The notes under the pieces were generated by a model. That model searched no databases, was not told where the DNA came from, and saw nothing but the letters and a program-made list of their open reading frames with translations. A program made the translations under genes and the position numbers. Source: CAIVPM01 sp964477265 (GTDB lineage Bacteria > Bacteroidota > Bacteroidia > Chitinophagales > Chitinophagaceae). From it: 64,000 bases of DNA. The DNA is taken from the NCBI GenBank assembly GCA_964477265.1, contig CAYZDJ010000007.1:62001-126000 (forward strand). Direction: 5' to 3'. This document shows, piece by piece, positions 26,660 through 36,700 of this stretch (position 1 is the first letter of the stretch; every line of letters begins with the position of its first letter).

Positions 26660-29362
26660 TTATTCGTTTTCTGTTTTAGTTTCATCAGCATTGTCAGCAG
26701 CAGTTTCATCGTTACTGCTTTCTATAGCTTTTGATTCATCATTAACAATTCCGCTTTCTTCAGTTATCACAGATTCTTCCTCTTCTTCTTGTTCTTCAAT
26801 TTTACTGATTGCAGCAATAGAATCCTCCCCTTTTAACTTGATTAAAGTTACACCTTGGGTATTTCTGCCACTTTGCTTAATAGCTGAAATTTTAGTACGA
26901 ATTGTAATGCCACTTTCACAGGTAATGATTAAATCTTCATTTTCCATTACATCTAAAATGCCTACAAGCTTACCAGTTTTTTCAGTAACATTAATCGTTT
27001 TAACTCCTTTGCCACCACGATTTGTAATTCTGTAAACATCTTCTCCATCAGCATCAATTAATGGTGTGCGTTTTCCAAAACCTTTTTCACTTACCACCAA
27101 AACAGTTTTGCTTCTGTCATCCCTGTTAATGGTAATCATACCAACTACTTCATCAGTTTTATCATCCACCTCAATACCATAAACACCTATTGCACCACGA
27201 CCAGTTGAACGAACTTTTTCTTCTGGGAAACGAATGGCACGACCACTTTTAACTGCCATCATAATTTCACAATTACCATCAGTTAAACGAGCAGCCAAAA
27301 GTTCATCGCCTTCGCTAATTGTAATAGCATTAATTCCATTTGCCCTTGGACGACTAAAATCTTCTAAATCTGTTTTTTTAATAATGCCTTGTTTGGTACA
27401 AAGCACAATGTATTTTCCAGCAATAGCTTCTTTATCCTGTAAATCTCTCACTTCAATAATTGCTTTTACTTTATCATCAGGTGGAATTTGAATAAGGTTT
27501 TGAATGGCTCTTCCTTTACCAGCTTTTTCACCATCAGGTATTTCATAAACATTTAACCAAAAGCATCTTCCTTTTTCTGTAAAGAACAACATTGTATCGT
27601 GTGTAGATGCTACAAACAAATGTTCAACAAAATCTTCATCGCGTGTTTTAGCACCAATAGCACCTTTGCCACCACGTTTTTGAGCTCTGTAATCGCTGCC
27701 AGTTGTGCGTTTTACATAACCTAAATGAGAAATGGTAATTACCACATCTTCTTCTTTAATGAAGTCAAGCATATTGGCTTCATCAGCTAAATATTGAATT
27801 TCGCTACGACGAGGTTCACCAAATTTTTGTTTTACTTCAAGTAATTCTGTTTTAATTAAATCAAAACGTAATGGTTCACTTGCCAATAAATCTTTTAATC
27901 TGCCAATGGTTATCATCAAACCATTAAACTCTTCAATAATTTTTTCACGCTCCATACCTGTTAAGCGTTGTAAACGAAGCTCCATAATAGCCTGAGCTTG
28001 TTTTTCACTTAATCCAATGCCTTGTGTATAGTGCTTTGTAGCTTCTTCATTAAACAATGCTGTTGGCAGATGCCATTTATCTTCAACACTCTTTGCAATC
28101 AAACCTTGTTTAGCTTCATCAGGTGTAGCACTACCACGAATGATAGAAATAGCTGCATCTAAATGATCTTTATCTGCAATTACTTTTAAAAATCCTTCTA
28201 GTAAATGAGCTCTTTCTTCTGCTTTCTTTAATTCAAATTTTGTTCTTCTGATTACTACGTCCATTCTAAATTCAATAAACTCAGCAATCAAATCTCTTGT
28301 ATTAAAAATATGAGGGCGGCCTTTGCTGATAGCAACATTGTTGATACCAAAGCTAGTTTGCAACTCTGTGAACTTATACAACATATTGATAACAATATTG
28401 GCAACTGCATCACGCTTTAAGTCAACTACAATACGTGTTCCTTCACGTTTGTTGCTCTCATTGTTTACGTGTGCAATACCATCAATTGTTTTATCATTTA
28501 CTAATTGTCCAATCTTATCAGTCAATCCATCAAGACTAACCTGGTATGGTACTTCTGTAATTACAATTTGTTCGCGTCCGCTTGGTTTGGTATCAATTTG
28601 GCATTTACCACGCACCACTACCCTACCACGACCTGTTAACATTCCTTGTTTCACACCTTCCATTCCATAAATAACGCCACCTGTAGGAAAATCTGGTGCT
28701 TTAACAAATTGCAACATTTCCTCTGGTGTAATCTCTCTGTTGTCAATGTAAGCAACACATCCATCAATTACCTCACTTAAATTATGAGGCATCATGTTAG
28801 TTGCCATACCTACAGCTATACCACTGCTACCATTAATTAATAATTGAGGAATACGCGTTGGTAATACACTTGGCTCTTCAAGGCTGTCATCAAAGTTGGG
28901 TTGAAAATCTACAGTATCTTTTTCAATGTCTTCCAACATCGCTTCTGCAAATTTTTGCAAACGAACTTCGGTATAACGCATTGCTGCTGGTGGATCACCA
29001 TCTTGTGTACCAAAGTTACCTTGTCCATCAACCATTGTATGACGCATTGTAAACTCCTGTGCCATACGCACCAAAGTATCATAAATACTGGCATCGCCAT
29101 GAGGATGGTATTTACCCATTACCTCACCTACAATTCTTGCACTTTTTTTATAAGGTTTGTTGCTGCCATTGCCTAGCTCATTCATTGAGTATAAAACCCT
29201 GCGATGAACTGGTTTGAAACCATCTCTTACATCTGGTAAAGCACGACCAACAATAACTGACATTGAATAGTCGATGTAGGCTGTTTTCATTTGTTCCTCA
29301 ATAGGAACCTGTATCACACGATCGTTATCACTTGTCTGTTCTGGTAATTGATTATCTTCCAT
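26660..29362 (-). CDS. gyrA: DNA gyrase subunit A
   Basis: Breakage-reunion subunit of DNA gyrase, which introduces negative supercoils with GyrB and ATP. Full length, 900 residues. The catalytic tyrosine is Tyr130 (PAAMRYTEVRL). The quinolone-resistance region reads GKYHPHGDASIYDTL: Asp90 and Asp95 match E. coli Asp82 and Asp87, but Ala91 stands where E. coli has Ser83. The GyrA-box QKRGGKG and six C-terminal beta-pinwheel repeats are present, ending in a long acidic tail (EEQEEEEESV and on) typical of Bacteroidota GyrA. QKRGGKG supports gyrase rather than topo IV ParC. A -7-like box is about 100 bases upstream, leaving a structured leader. Confidence 0.97.
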   Translation of the reverse strand: MEDNQLPEQTSDNDRVIQVPIEEQMKTAYIDYSMSVIVGRALPDVRDGFKPVHRRVLYSMNELGNGSNKPYKKSARIVGEVMGKYHPHGDASIYDTLVRMAQEFTMRHTMVDGQGNFGTQDGDPPAAMRYTEVRLQKFAEAMLEDIEKDTVDFQPNFDDSLEEPSVLPTRIPQLLINGSSGIAVGMATNMMPHNLSEVIDGCVAYIDNREITPEEMLQFVKAPDFPTGGVIYGMEGVKQGMLTGRGRVVVRGKCQIDTKPSGREQIVITEVPYQVSLDGLTDKIGQLVNDKTIDGIAHVNNESNKREGTRIVVDLKRDAVANIVINMLYKFTELQTSFGINNVAISKGRPHIFNTRDLIAEFIEFRMDVVIRRTKFELKKAEERAHLLEGFLKVIADKDHLDAAISIIRGSATPDEAKQGLIAKSVEDKWHLPTALFNEEATKHYTQGIGLSEKQAQAIMELRLQRLTGMEREKIIEEFNGLMITIGRLKDLLASEPLRFDLIKTELLEVKQKFGEPRRSEIQYLADEANMLDFIKEEDVVITISHLGYVKRTTGSDYRAQKRGGKGAIGAKTRDEDFVEHLFVASTHDTMLFFTEKGRCFWLNVYEIPDGEKAGKGRAIQNLIQIPPDDKVKAIIEVRDLQDKEAIAGKYIVLCTKQGIIKKTDLEDFSRPRANGINAITISEGDELLAARLTDGNCEIMMAVKSGRAIRFPEEKVRSTGRGAIGVYGIEVDDKTDEVVGMITINRDDRSKTVLVVSEKGFGKRTPLIDADGEDVYRITNRGGKGVKTINVTEKTGKLVGILDVMENEDLIITCESGITIRTKISAIKQSGRNTQGVTLIKLKGEDSIAAISKIEEQEEEEESVITEESGIVNDESKAIESSNDETAADNADETKTENE

Positions 29363-29376
29363 TTAATTTTTTGTTT

Positions 29377-29451
29377 AAGGTTTGATGTTTAAAGTTTGAT
29401 GTTGATTTTTTACCAACTTTTAAACTTAAAACATTAAACTTTTTGAACCTT
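29377..29451. repeat. Inverted word repeat in the gyrA leader
   Basis: aaggtttgatgtttaaagtttgatgttg on the left (read in two parts, aaggtttgatg and tttaaagtttgatgttg) pairs with caacttttaaacttaaaacattaaactt...aacctt on the right. It lies between the gyrA -7-like box and the start codon. Confidence 0.55.
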
Positions 29452-29462
29452 TTTTAGGTTTG

Positions 29463-29470
29463 CGAAGATA
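29463..29470 (-). promoter_or_regulatory. Putative -7 box of gyrA
   Basis: Minus strand TATCTTCG, identical to the octamer before sucC, about 100 bases before the gyrA ATG. Confidence 0.4.
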
Positions 29471-29698
29471 GGTTTTTGAGGGTAAGAAATGACGTGCAAA
29501 TGTGTTTCAACAAGGTGTAGTTATCCACATTTTATATTAAAAAAATTAAACGAATGGACTAAGGAAAAATGTATGCTAATTATGAAATATTATTGCAAAA
29601 AATAAATGACAAACTGCCATAAAAAAAATAGTGGTGCTTAGTTTGTAATAAAAGCGAAGTATTGAATACAAATATTTCATATTTAAAAAAATAAAAAA

Positions 29699-30292
29699 AT
29701 GAGTACAAAAAATTTAACCCTGATTGTTATTGGTGTTTTCATCCTTTTTCTTGGTGGCTGTGGCTGCAATAGCTATAATGGTTTGGCTGGTGGCGACCAG
29801 GAAGTTAAAAATTCGTGGAGTAATGTAGAAACCAATTATCAACGTAGAACAGATTTGTATAGCAGCATAATTAAAACTATTGAAGGTTCTGCCAATTTTG
29901 AAAAAAGCACTTTAAAAGCAGTGTTAGATGCACGTGCTTCTGCCACTCAGGTTAAAGTTGATATTAACGACCCACAAACTTTAGAAAAATATCAAGCTGC
30001 ACAAGGACAATTGCAAAGCAGTTTTGGAAGATTAATGGCGATTGCTGAAGCTTATCCTGATTTGAAGACAACAAAATCTTTCCAGGATTTTCAGGCACAA
30101 ATTGAAGGAACAGAAAACAGGATTAATATTGCTCGTCAGGATTATAATGGTGCTGTAAAAAACTTTAATTTAAAAGTTGTAAAATTCCCAAATAATATTT
30201 TTGCTGGTATCTTTCATTTCAAAGAAAAACCTTTTTATAAAGCTGATGCTGGAAGTGAAAAAGCACCTGATATTAATTTCAATATTAAATAA
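29699..30292 (+). CDS. LemA family protein
   Basis: Membrane-anchored helical-bundle protein of the LemA family; function unknown, repeatedly linked to envelope stress gene sets. Residues about 7-24 form an N-terminal hydrophobic anchor ending in FILFLGGCGCNSYNGLAG, where GGC could be a lipobox. The family signature is plain: VKNSWSNVETNYQRRTDLYSSIIKTIEG and NRINIARQDYNGAVKNFN (signature words WSNVETNYQRR, IARQDYN, VKNFN), ending FKEKPFYKAD. 197 residues, normal. It is followed by two TPM-domain genes, the usual neighbourhood, but with its own hairpin terminator between. Confidence 0.93.
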   Translation: MSTKNLTLIVIGVFILFLGGCGCNSYNGLAGGDQEVKNSWSNVETNYQRRTDLYSSIIKTIEGSANFEKSTLKAVLDARASATQVKVDINDPQTLEKYQAAQGQLQSSFGRLMAIAEAYPDLKTTKSFQDFQAQIEGTENRINIARQDYNGAVKNFNLKVVKFPNNIFAGIFHFKEKPFYKADAGSEKAPDINFNIK

Positions 30293-30301
30293 GCTACTAC
30301 C

Positions 30302-30338
30302 AAACATTCGGAAAGATTAAAGCTTTCCGAATGTTTTG
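30302..30338 (+). terminator. Hairpin between lemA and the TPM genes
   Basis: Perfect 14-bp stem aaacattcggaaag/ctttccgaatgttt with a 7-base loop and a short T-run. Likely ends or attenuates the lemA transcript before the TPM pair. Confidence 0.75.
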
Positions 30339-30375
30339 AAAACATATCATCATTTCATCACTTATCATTATTTCA

Positions 30376-30834
30376 ATGTTTAATTGGTTTAAAAAAAAGG
30401 CAGAGGATTATTTTACTCCACACGAAAAGCAGGTAATTACAGATGCCATTAGACAAGCTGAAAAATATACCAGTGGTGAGGTTCGTGTATTTGTTGAAAG
30501 TAAATGCAGCTATGTTAATGCTATTGACAGGGCTAAAGAATTATTTGACAAATTAGACATGCACAAAACTGCTGAGCGAAATGCTGTGATAGTTTATGTG
30601 GCAATTAAAGACAGGCAGCTAGCCATTTTTGCAGATGCAGGTATTCACGAAAAAGTAGGCCAGCAATTCTGGAATGAACAACTAAAGCTGATGCTGCAAC
30701 ATTTTAATAAAGAATATTATGTAGATGGCATTGCTACAGTTGTAAAAGAAATTGGCAAAGCCTTGCAAACTTATTTCCCTTACCAAAAAAATGATGTGAA
30801 TGAATTGCCTGATGATATCGTTTTTGGTAAATAA
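30376..30834 (+). CDS. TPM-domain protein, cytosolic form
   Basis: TPM (DUF477) domain of the thylakoid acid phosphatase/YgcG group in 152 residues, without signal peptide. The fold is marked by FTPHEKQVITDAIRQAEKYTSGEVRVFVES and then NAVIVYVAIKDRQLAIFADAGIHEKVG (key words TSGEVRVFVE and RQLAIFADAGI), with WNEQLKLMLQHF in the last helix. The usual downstream membrane anchor is absent, so it is probably cytosolic or peripherally bound. It is followed 51 bases later by an exported TPM protein; tandem cytosolic/exported TPM pairs next to lemA are common in Bacteroidota. Molecular role unknown. Confidence 0.88.
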   Translation: MFNWFKKKAEDYFTPHEKQVITDAIRQAEKYTSGEVRVFVESKCSYVNAIDRAKELFDKLDMHKTAERNAVIVYVAIKDRQLAIFADAGIHEKVGQQFWNEQLKLMLQHFNKEYYVDGIATVVKEIGKALQTYFPYQKNDVNELPDDIVFGK

Positions 30835-30885
30835 CTGCAGGTCATTTCATTAATAAAGTCATTATATAATTACACTATCAATTAC

Positions 30886-31647
30886 TTGAAAAAGTTACTC
30901 TACATATTGCTTAGTTTTTTGTGCTTGCATGCAACAGCACAAAAAAGTTTACAAAAACCTAATCCTGCTCGTTTGGTTGTTGACAACGCCAATGCATTTG
31001 CAAGTCATGACAGACAGGCTCTTGAGGAAAAATTGGTTGCCCTTGATGACAACACAAGCAACCAGATTTGTGTGGTTACTGTACCATCGTTAAATGGCGA
31101 AGTTTTGGAAGAAGTTGCCAATAAAACATTCAGGGATTGGGGCATTGGAAATAAAAAAACAAACAATGGCATATTAATTCTTGTTGCTGTTAATGACAGA
31201 AAAGTAAGGATAGAAGTAGGTGGTGGTTTGGAAGGTGCAATACCCGATGTTGCTGCAAATGATATTATTAATAATGATATTAAACCTGCCTTCAGGCAAG
31301 GCAATTATATAAGTGGCATTAATGCTGCTGTTGACAATTTAAGCAAGGCTGCAAAAGGTGAATATGATGTTAAAAAAAATAAGGAAAGCAACCATAAGAT
31401 TCATGTTGGTGGTATTATTAAACTTATATTTTTTGTAATACTGATAATAGTATTTTTTGCAAGTGGTAGTGGTGGTGGTAGAGGAGGTAGAAATCGAGGT
31501 AGTGGTAGTTGGATGTTGCCTTTATTATTTAGTGGTGGTGGCAATAGCAATTGGGGAGGTGGGGGCAGTAGTGATTTTGGAGGTGGTGGTTTTGGAGGCT
31601 TTGGAGGAGGAAGTAGTGGTGGTGGTGGAGCAAGTGGAAGCTGGTAA
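30886..31647 (+). CDS. Exported TPM-domain protein with Gly-rich tail
   Basis: 253 residues starting at a TTG; no in-frame ATG occurs between the previous stop and this codon, and the TTG begins an obvious signal peptide (MKKLLYILLSFLCLHATAQ). The TPM domain spans about 30-165 (LVVDNANAFAS, NKKTNNGILILVAVNDRKVRIEVGGGLEG split as NGILILVAVNDRKV and EVGGGLEG). One transmembrane helix (IIKLIFFVILIIVFFASG) follows, and the C-terminal ~50 residues are almost only Gly/Ser (FGGGGFGGFGGG). This is the YgcG/YdjH-type architecture. Terminator follows at 31701. Confidence 0.9.
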   Translation: MKKLLYILLSFLCLHATAQKSLQKPNPARLVVDNANAFASHDRQALEEKLVALDDNTSNQICVVTVPSLNGEVLEEVANKTFRDWGIGNKKTNNGILILVAVNDRKVRIEVGGGLEGAIPDVAANDIINNDIKPAFRQGNYISGINAAVDNLSKAAKGEYDVKKNKESNHKIHVGGIIKLIFFVILIIVFFASGSGGGRGGRNRGSGSWMLPLLFSGGGNSNWGGGGSSDFGGGGFGGFGGGSSGGGGASGSW

Positions 31648-31700
31648 AAGCTTTAATAAGCAAAATGTCAATACTCTTTTTAAATAGATTTTACGAAAAA

Positions 31701-31738
31701 ATTAAAGCCTCGAATATCATTCGAGGCTTTAATTTTAA
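31701..31738. terminator. Bidirectional terminator after the TPM pair
   Basis: Perfect 15-bp stem attaaagcctcgaat/attcgaggctttaat with a 3-base loop, between the TPM gene and the convergent phosphorylase-like gene. Confidence 0.85.
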
Positions 31739-31845
31739 ATAACCTGTTTAGCTATTTTTTGTATCAACCTAATTTTTGTAATTGTTAATTTATTTGCCAA
31801 CTAAACCCATGCAAATTGACTCTACAGAACTTTGCGATAACAATT

Positions 31846-33498
31846 TTATTTATACATTATTTCATAATACTCGTGTGCCATCCTGTTGCTATCAAATTCG
31901 TGACGCACATCTTTCATTCCTTCTTTAACAATGCTTCTCCATTTATCTTTATCATCATAATACAAAGGAATAATTTCATTCTCCAAAATTTCATAAGCCT
32001 TGTTTAAATCATAATCATCCTGCTCTTGTGTATGCATGTTGGCATAGTCTGCTTTAGGCACAACAAAACTGTTTACACCATGCTTTGCAAATTCTGGTAT
32101 CCATCCATCATCTGTACTAAAGTTTACAGCACCATTCATACTTGCAGTCATGCCACTTGTGCCACTTGCCTCACGTGGTACACGAGGGTTGTTTAACCAC
32201 ACATCTGCACATTGCTTTAACCTTCGGCTAAGCAATAATTCGTAACCTACCAACACCGATACATTTTTATAATTTTTACTTAAATGCACCAGGTTGTTAA
32301 ACTGTGTAATTGCTGGATAATCCTGTGGATAAGGCTTTCCTGCCCATATAATTTGAACAGGATATTTTTTATTGTTCAGCATTCTTTCAAAACGTGGCAT
32401 GTCATAAGTAAGCATGTCTGCACGTTTGTAGCCTGCAAACCTTCTTGCCCAAACTATTGTTAAAACCTCAGGGTCAAATAATTTTCCTGTTTGGTCTGCA
32501 ACTATTTCAAATGCCCTGCGTTTTAAATACCATTTCCTGTCATCAATACCCCAATCATTTTCACTATCTAAATGTCTGTATAAAGGCTCATCTGCCCAGT
32601 AAGTATAGTTTTGTGCATTTGTGATTGAAGTTATCGGGCAAATGCCATCATATTTTCCCCACATTTCCCTGCTTACTTCGCCATGCAATTTACTTACACC
32701 ATTACTTTTTCGTGCAAAACGCAATGCCACCAGCGAATGGTTAAACTGATCATCGGTTGTGCCAGTTAATTTCCTTACTTCATCCAAACTCATTCCACAG
32801 AAGTAACTCATTTTATGGCACAAGTATAAATCGTGTTTTTCGTTGCCTGCTTCTTCTGGCGTATGTGTGGTAAACACAAGCTTTTCCTTTAGCTTGCTTA
32901 CGCTTTGGTATTTATTTAACAAATAAAATGCAGCACTAATACCATGTGCCTCGTTTAAATGATATACATCTGGATTAAATCCTAATTCATCAATAAGCTT
33001 TGCACCACCAACGCCTAATAAAATAAACTGTGCTACTTTGGTAGAAACATTTGCATCATACAACCTATGTGTAATGGTTTGAGAAACGTGGTCATTCTCT
33101 GGCAAATCAGTACTTAATAAAAATAAAGGTGCAGTTTTAAAAGTTTCAGGATTTAAGTATAAAGCCTTTACCCAAACAGGGCTGTCGTGTATTAATATCT
33201 GAAACTTGATACCTGTTTCTTCTAAAAATGTTGGTGTTTTTTCCATCCATGCAGGAACAAGCGTTTGGTCTTGTGCCCTTGTTTGGTCGTAATATCCATA
33301 CTTCCACAAAATACCAATACCAATCATATTTTGCTTAAGCTCGTAAGCACTACGCAAATGGCTGCCACTTAAAAAACCCAGGCCACCACTGTATATTTTT
33401 AATGGCTGATGAATAGCATACTCCATTGAAAAATACGCAGCCTTTTTACTGTACTGTTCATTTACATTATAAGGGACTGTAAAACTTCTAAAATTCAT
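31846..33498 (-). CDS. Alpha-glucan phosphorylase-like protein (GT35-related), PLP lysine absent
   Basis: 550-residue member of the short alpha-glucan phosphorylase group. Visible signatures: AAYFSMEYAIHQPLKIYSGGLGFLSGSHL (words FSMEYAIH and YSGGLGFLSG), VYHLNEAHGISAAF, FTTHTPEEAGNEKH, IVWARRFAGYKRADML and NNPRVPREASGTSGM. In phosphorylases the pyridoxal-phosphate lysine follows Gly-x-Met in this last motif; here Thr451 (codon 32146-32148) takes its place, giving GTSGMTASMNGAVNF. Without that lysine, classical phosphorolysis is doubtful; a cofactor-free glycosyltransferase role is possible. No other glycogen genes are in the window. Family placement is firm, activity is not. Confidence 0.85.
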   Translation of the reverse strand: MNFRSFTVPYNVNEQYSKKAAYFSMEYAIHQPLKIYSGGLGFLSGSHLRSAYELKQNMIGIGILWKYGYYDQTRAQDQTLVPAWMEKTPTFLEETGIKFQILIHDSPVWVKALYLNPETFKTAPLFLLSTDLPENDHVSQTITHRLYDANVSTKVAQFILLGVGGAKLIDELGFNPDVYHLNEAHGISAAFYLLNKYQSVSKLKEKLVFTTHTPEEAGNEKHDLYLCHKMSYFCGMSLDEVRKLTGTTDDQFNHSLVALRFARKSNGVSKLHGEVSREMWGKYDGICPITSITNAQNYTYWADEPLYRHLDSENDWGIDDRKWYLKRRAFEIVADQTGKLFDPEVLTIVWARRFAGYKRADMLTYDMPRFERMLNNKKYPVQIIWAGKPYPQDYPAITQFNNLVHLSKNYKNVSVLVGYELLLSRRLKQCADVWLNNPRVPREASGTSGMTASMNGAVNFSTDDGWIPEFAKHGVNSFVVPKADYANMHTQEQDDYDLNKAYEILENEIIPLYYDDKDKWRSIVKEGMKDVRHEFDSNRMAHEYYEIMYK

Positions 33499-33734
33499 AG
33501 AATTAGTTTTGATTAATTACTGCAATAATAAAAGGAAAAAACAACAATGTAATTCTTACACATTGATTGTGGAGAAGTTGGGTAAACATTCTTACATTTT
33601 TAATACTAACAGGTGTTGGTATAATTATGATTTGGAAATGAATAAAAGCAACTAAATTTTATTATCAATAGGAAACATAAGCTAGTCAATGAAACTGCTG
33701 GTAACGCAATGAAAACATTAAACAGACCATCTTA

Positions 33735-33777
33735 AAAACAAAAAGCCCCGAAGCAGTGCTTCAGGGCTTTTGTTTAA
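33735..33777 (-). terminator. Terminator after the giant T9SS gene
   Basis: Stem agccc-cgaagca/tgcttc-agggct with flanking aaaca/tgttt pairing and one bulge; a variant of the tcgaag-core group (here ccgaagca). Confidence 0.7.
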
Positions 33778-33778
33778 A

Positions 33779-36700
33779 TTATTCCTTCACAAATTTTTCA
33801 ACTCCTCTCCTGTCGTCTGTTGTTATAATTTCTACAAAGTATGTTGCCTTGCTTAAATTACCAACAGGGATTTGGGTTGTACCTGTTGATGAAATTGAAG
33901 TTGTGGTATAAACTGTTTTACCATTAATATCAAACACCCTTATTTGTTTTGCATCAGCATTTGTTATTCTTACATTCAATACATTGCTTACAGGGTTTGG
34001 ATATACGCTAACTATAAATCCTAAAGTTTCTGGTTTAAAGTTTACTGTCCTTACAGCACTGTATTCAAACTTTCCATCTTTATCTACTTGTTTCAATCGG
34101 TAATAGTTAATACCAATAAATGGTTTTTCATCTGTAAAGCTGTAATCACTTGCAAAGCCTTTGGCAACAACATTACCAATAGTTACATAAGCCCTGCCAT
34201 CAATGCTTCTTTGCACTTCAAACAATTTACTGTTTACCTCTGTTTTACTTGCCCATTTTATCAATGTAGTTTTATTTACTTTATCAGCAGTAAAACTGTT
34301 TAATACAATTGGCAATGGTGTTATGGTTATATCCATAGAATCTTTAGGGCTGTAGCAAGTAAGACTATTAATTGCAATAACCTGTAACGAACCACTTGTA
34401 GCATTATTTGCATAGTCAACTGTTATTTGAGTGGTAAATTGACCCAACACAATGCTTGCACCTGTTCCAGTATAAGACCAAACATATTGTGTTGCATTTG
34501 GCGATATGCTACAGTTATACACTACTCCAGTTTGCCCAGCAGTTATAGTATTATTTGCTATAACAATTACAGGTTTTGCAAGGCTTTGTGTAATAGTTAA
34601 ACTTAAGGTAATAATGCTATCGCAGCCAGCAATATTTGCAATGGTGTCGTTATAAATTCCACTTGAAGTATATTTTTTTCCATTCCACCAAAAACTGTCG
34701 CAAGCACTTGTAGCTGTAAACGATGTGGTAGGATGATTGATTGTTAAATGCAAAGTAGCTGTGCTATCGCAATTTGCTACATTGGTACTACTCCAAGTGT
34801 AAGTACCACTTGTTGTGTATTTAACTCCATTCCACCATAAACTATCGCAGGCACTTGTAGTTGTTGTTGATGTAGTGCTATTGGTTATTGTTAAATGTAA
34901 TGTTGCAGTACTATCGCAACTTGCAGCATTTAATGTATAATAAGTATATGTTCCACTAACTGTATATTTAGTTCCATTCCACAACAAGCTATCGCAATTT
35001 GTTACAGTCGTAACAGATGTTGTAGTATCACTAATGGTTAATACAAGTGTTGCCACACTATCGCAACCTGATGCGTTTGTACCTTTCCATGTATATGCAC
35101 CTGCTGCTGAATAATTGCTTCCATTCCAGCTATAAGGCAGCATATTGTTACATACTGTTTTATTGGTAACAGATGTTGTGGTGTCTGCAATGCTTAACAC
35201 TAAAGTAGCTACGCTATCGCAACCTGCTGCATTTGTACCTTTCCATGTATATGCACCTGCTGCTGAATAATTGTTTCCATTCCAACTATAAGGCAACATA
35301 TTGTTACAAGCTGTTTTGTTGGTAACAGATGTTGTGGTGTCTGCAATGCTTAACACTAAAGTAGCTATGCTATCGCAGCCTGCGGCATTTGTACCTTTCC
35401 ATGTATATATACCTGCTGCTGAATAATTGTTTCCATTCCAACTATAAGGCAGCATATTGTTGCATGCAGTTTTATTGGTAACAGATGTTGTGGTGTCAGT
35501 TACTGTAAATACCAATGTTGCTATACTATCGCAACCATTGTTGCCCATGCCAACCAATGTGTCATTATAAGAACCGCTTGTGTAGTAATTTTTTCCAGCC
35601 CACACATATGGCAACATATTGTTACATGCACTTGCTGTAATTGCAGATGTTGGGTTGGGTTTAACTGTAACTGTTGTTGCAACAGATGACTTACACAAGC
35701 CTGCAGTATTACTACCAGTAATAGCAATTGGGCCTGGTTTAGCTGTACCAAAGTTAATGATGCCATTGCCATAGCTACCTGCACCTGTATTTGCCCTTGT
35801 TAAAAATTGGTTGCTCAAGAAGCCATTATCTGAACTGTATAAAGCAAATACCCTTAAAGTACCGCCTATGTAACCAATAGCAGATTTTGGAATTGCAAAT
35901 TCAAAACCCTGCGTTTGAGAATTGTTTACAGGATTTGCACCAATGCTGTAACCTGTTGCAGGTGTAATGTTGCTACCAATATAATTGTTAGGACCACCAC
36001 CGCTACTTGCTGTACCACTCAATGTAAATAAATCAAAATAGTACTGACTACTAGTAACATCTGTTCCAATACCTAAGCAATAATCTGCTTCAAACCCTGG
36101 GTCGAAGCTTGTACCAGAATTAAAGTTTTTAATAGCATCGTTAATACCATTTCTACCATAATTTCCAGTATTATAACCACCAGATTTACTATCAATAAAT
36201 AACATAATCCTGTTATTATTTTGAACATTACCTGCTATAGCAATGTATATATTATCATTATCTGTTCTTGCATAAATGGCATTTAATTCGTGTCCTGCAC
36301 CAAAGCTTGGTGATGGGCCAAATGTTGATACAGCAAGTGGCTTGCCCCAGAAGTTTTCGGTAATGTTTCCATCAAATGTTGGTTTAAGGTTAGTGGCTTC
36401 AACAGTATAAACAATACCATTATTGGCTGTTGTTAAAACCGGTGAATTATATGCTAACGATGCACCACTTTGCATTACTGAATTGCTCTGGTAGAAAGCA
36501 TAATTATTAACCCCACTATCTGCACTGCTTGCAGTAAAGTTTACAATATTATTGTTGCAAATACTTACTGCTGGTGCAGGATTTAAACTAACATTTGGTT
36601 TAGTTACAGGCAACACGGTTTCCTGATTGCTATAGAATGTACCACAGCCAGCAATAGTGGTTTTAATTACATATTGTGTTGGTGTGGTAATGTTAATGTC

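Larger units (their letters stand above)
29363..29698. other. 336-base divergent intergenic region, gyrA/lemA
   Basis: Holds the gyrA leader with an inverted word repeat (29377-29451), the gyrA -7-like box (29463-29470), and about 220 bases of AT-rich sequence upstream of lemA. I see no ORF, tRNA or clear lemA promoter here. The dnaA-like look of ttatccacat at 29521 is a single box only. Confidence 0.6.

Noticed and set aside
29515..29535. Replication origin at a DnaA-box-like ttatccacat
   Set aside because: Only one box is present, with no cluster of boxes and no dnaA or dnaN gene nearby.
31457..31687. 76-codon Val/Glu-rich ORF
   Set aside because: It is an out-of-frame reading of the GGT-rich DNA that encodes the glycine tail of the TPM protein.
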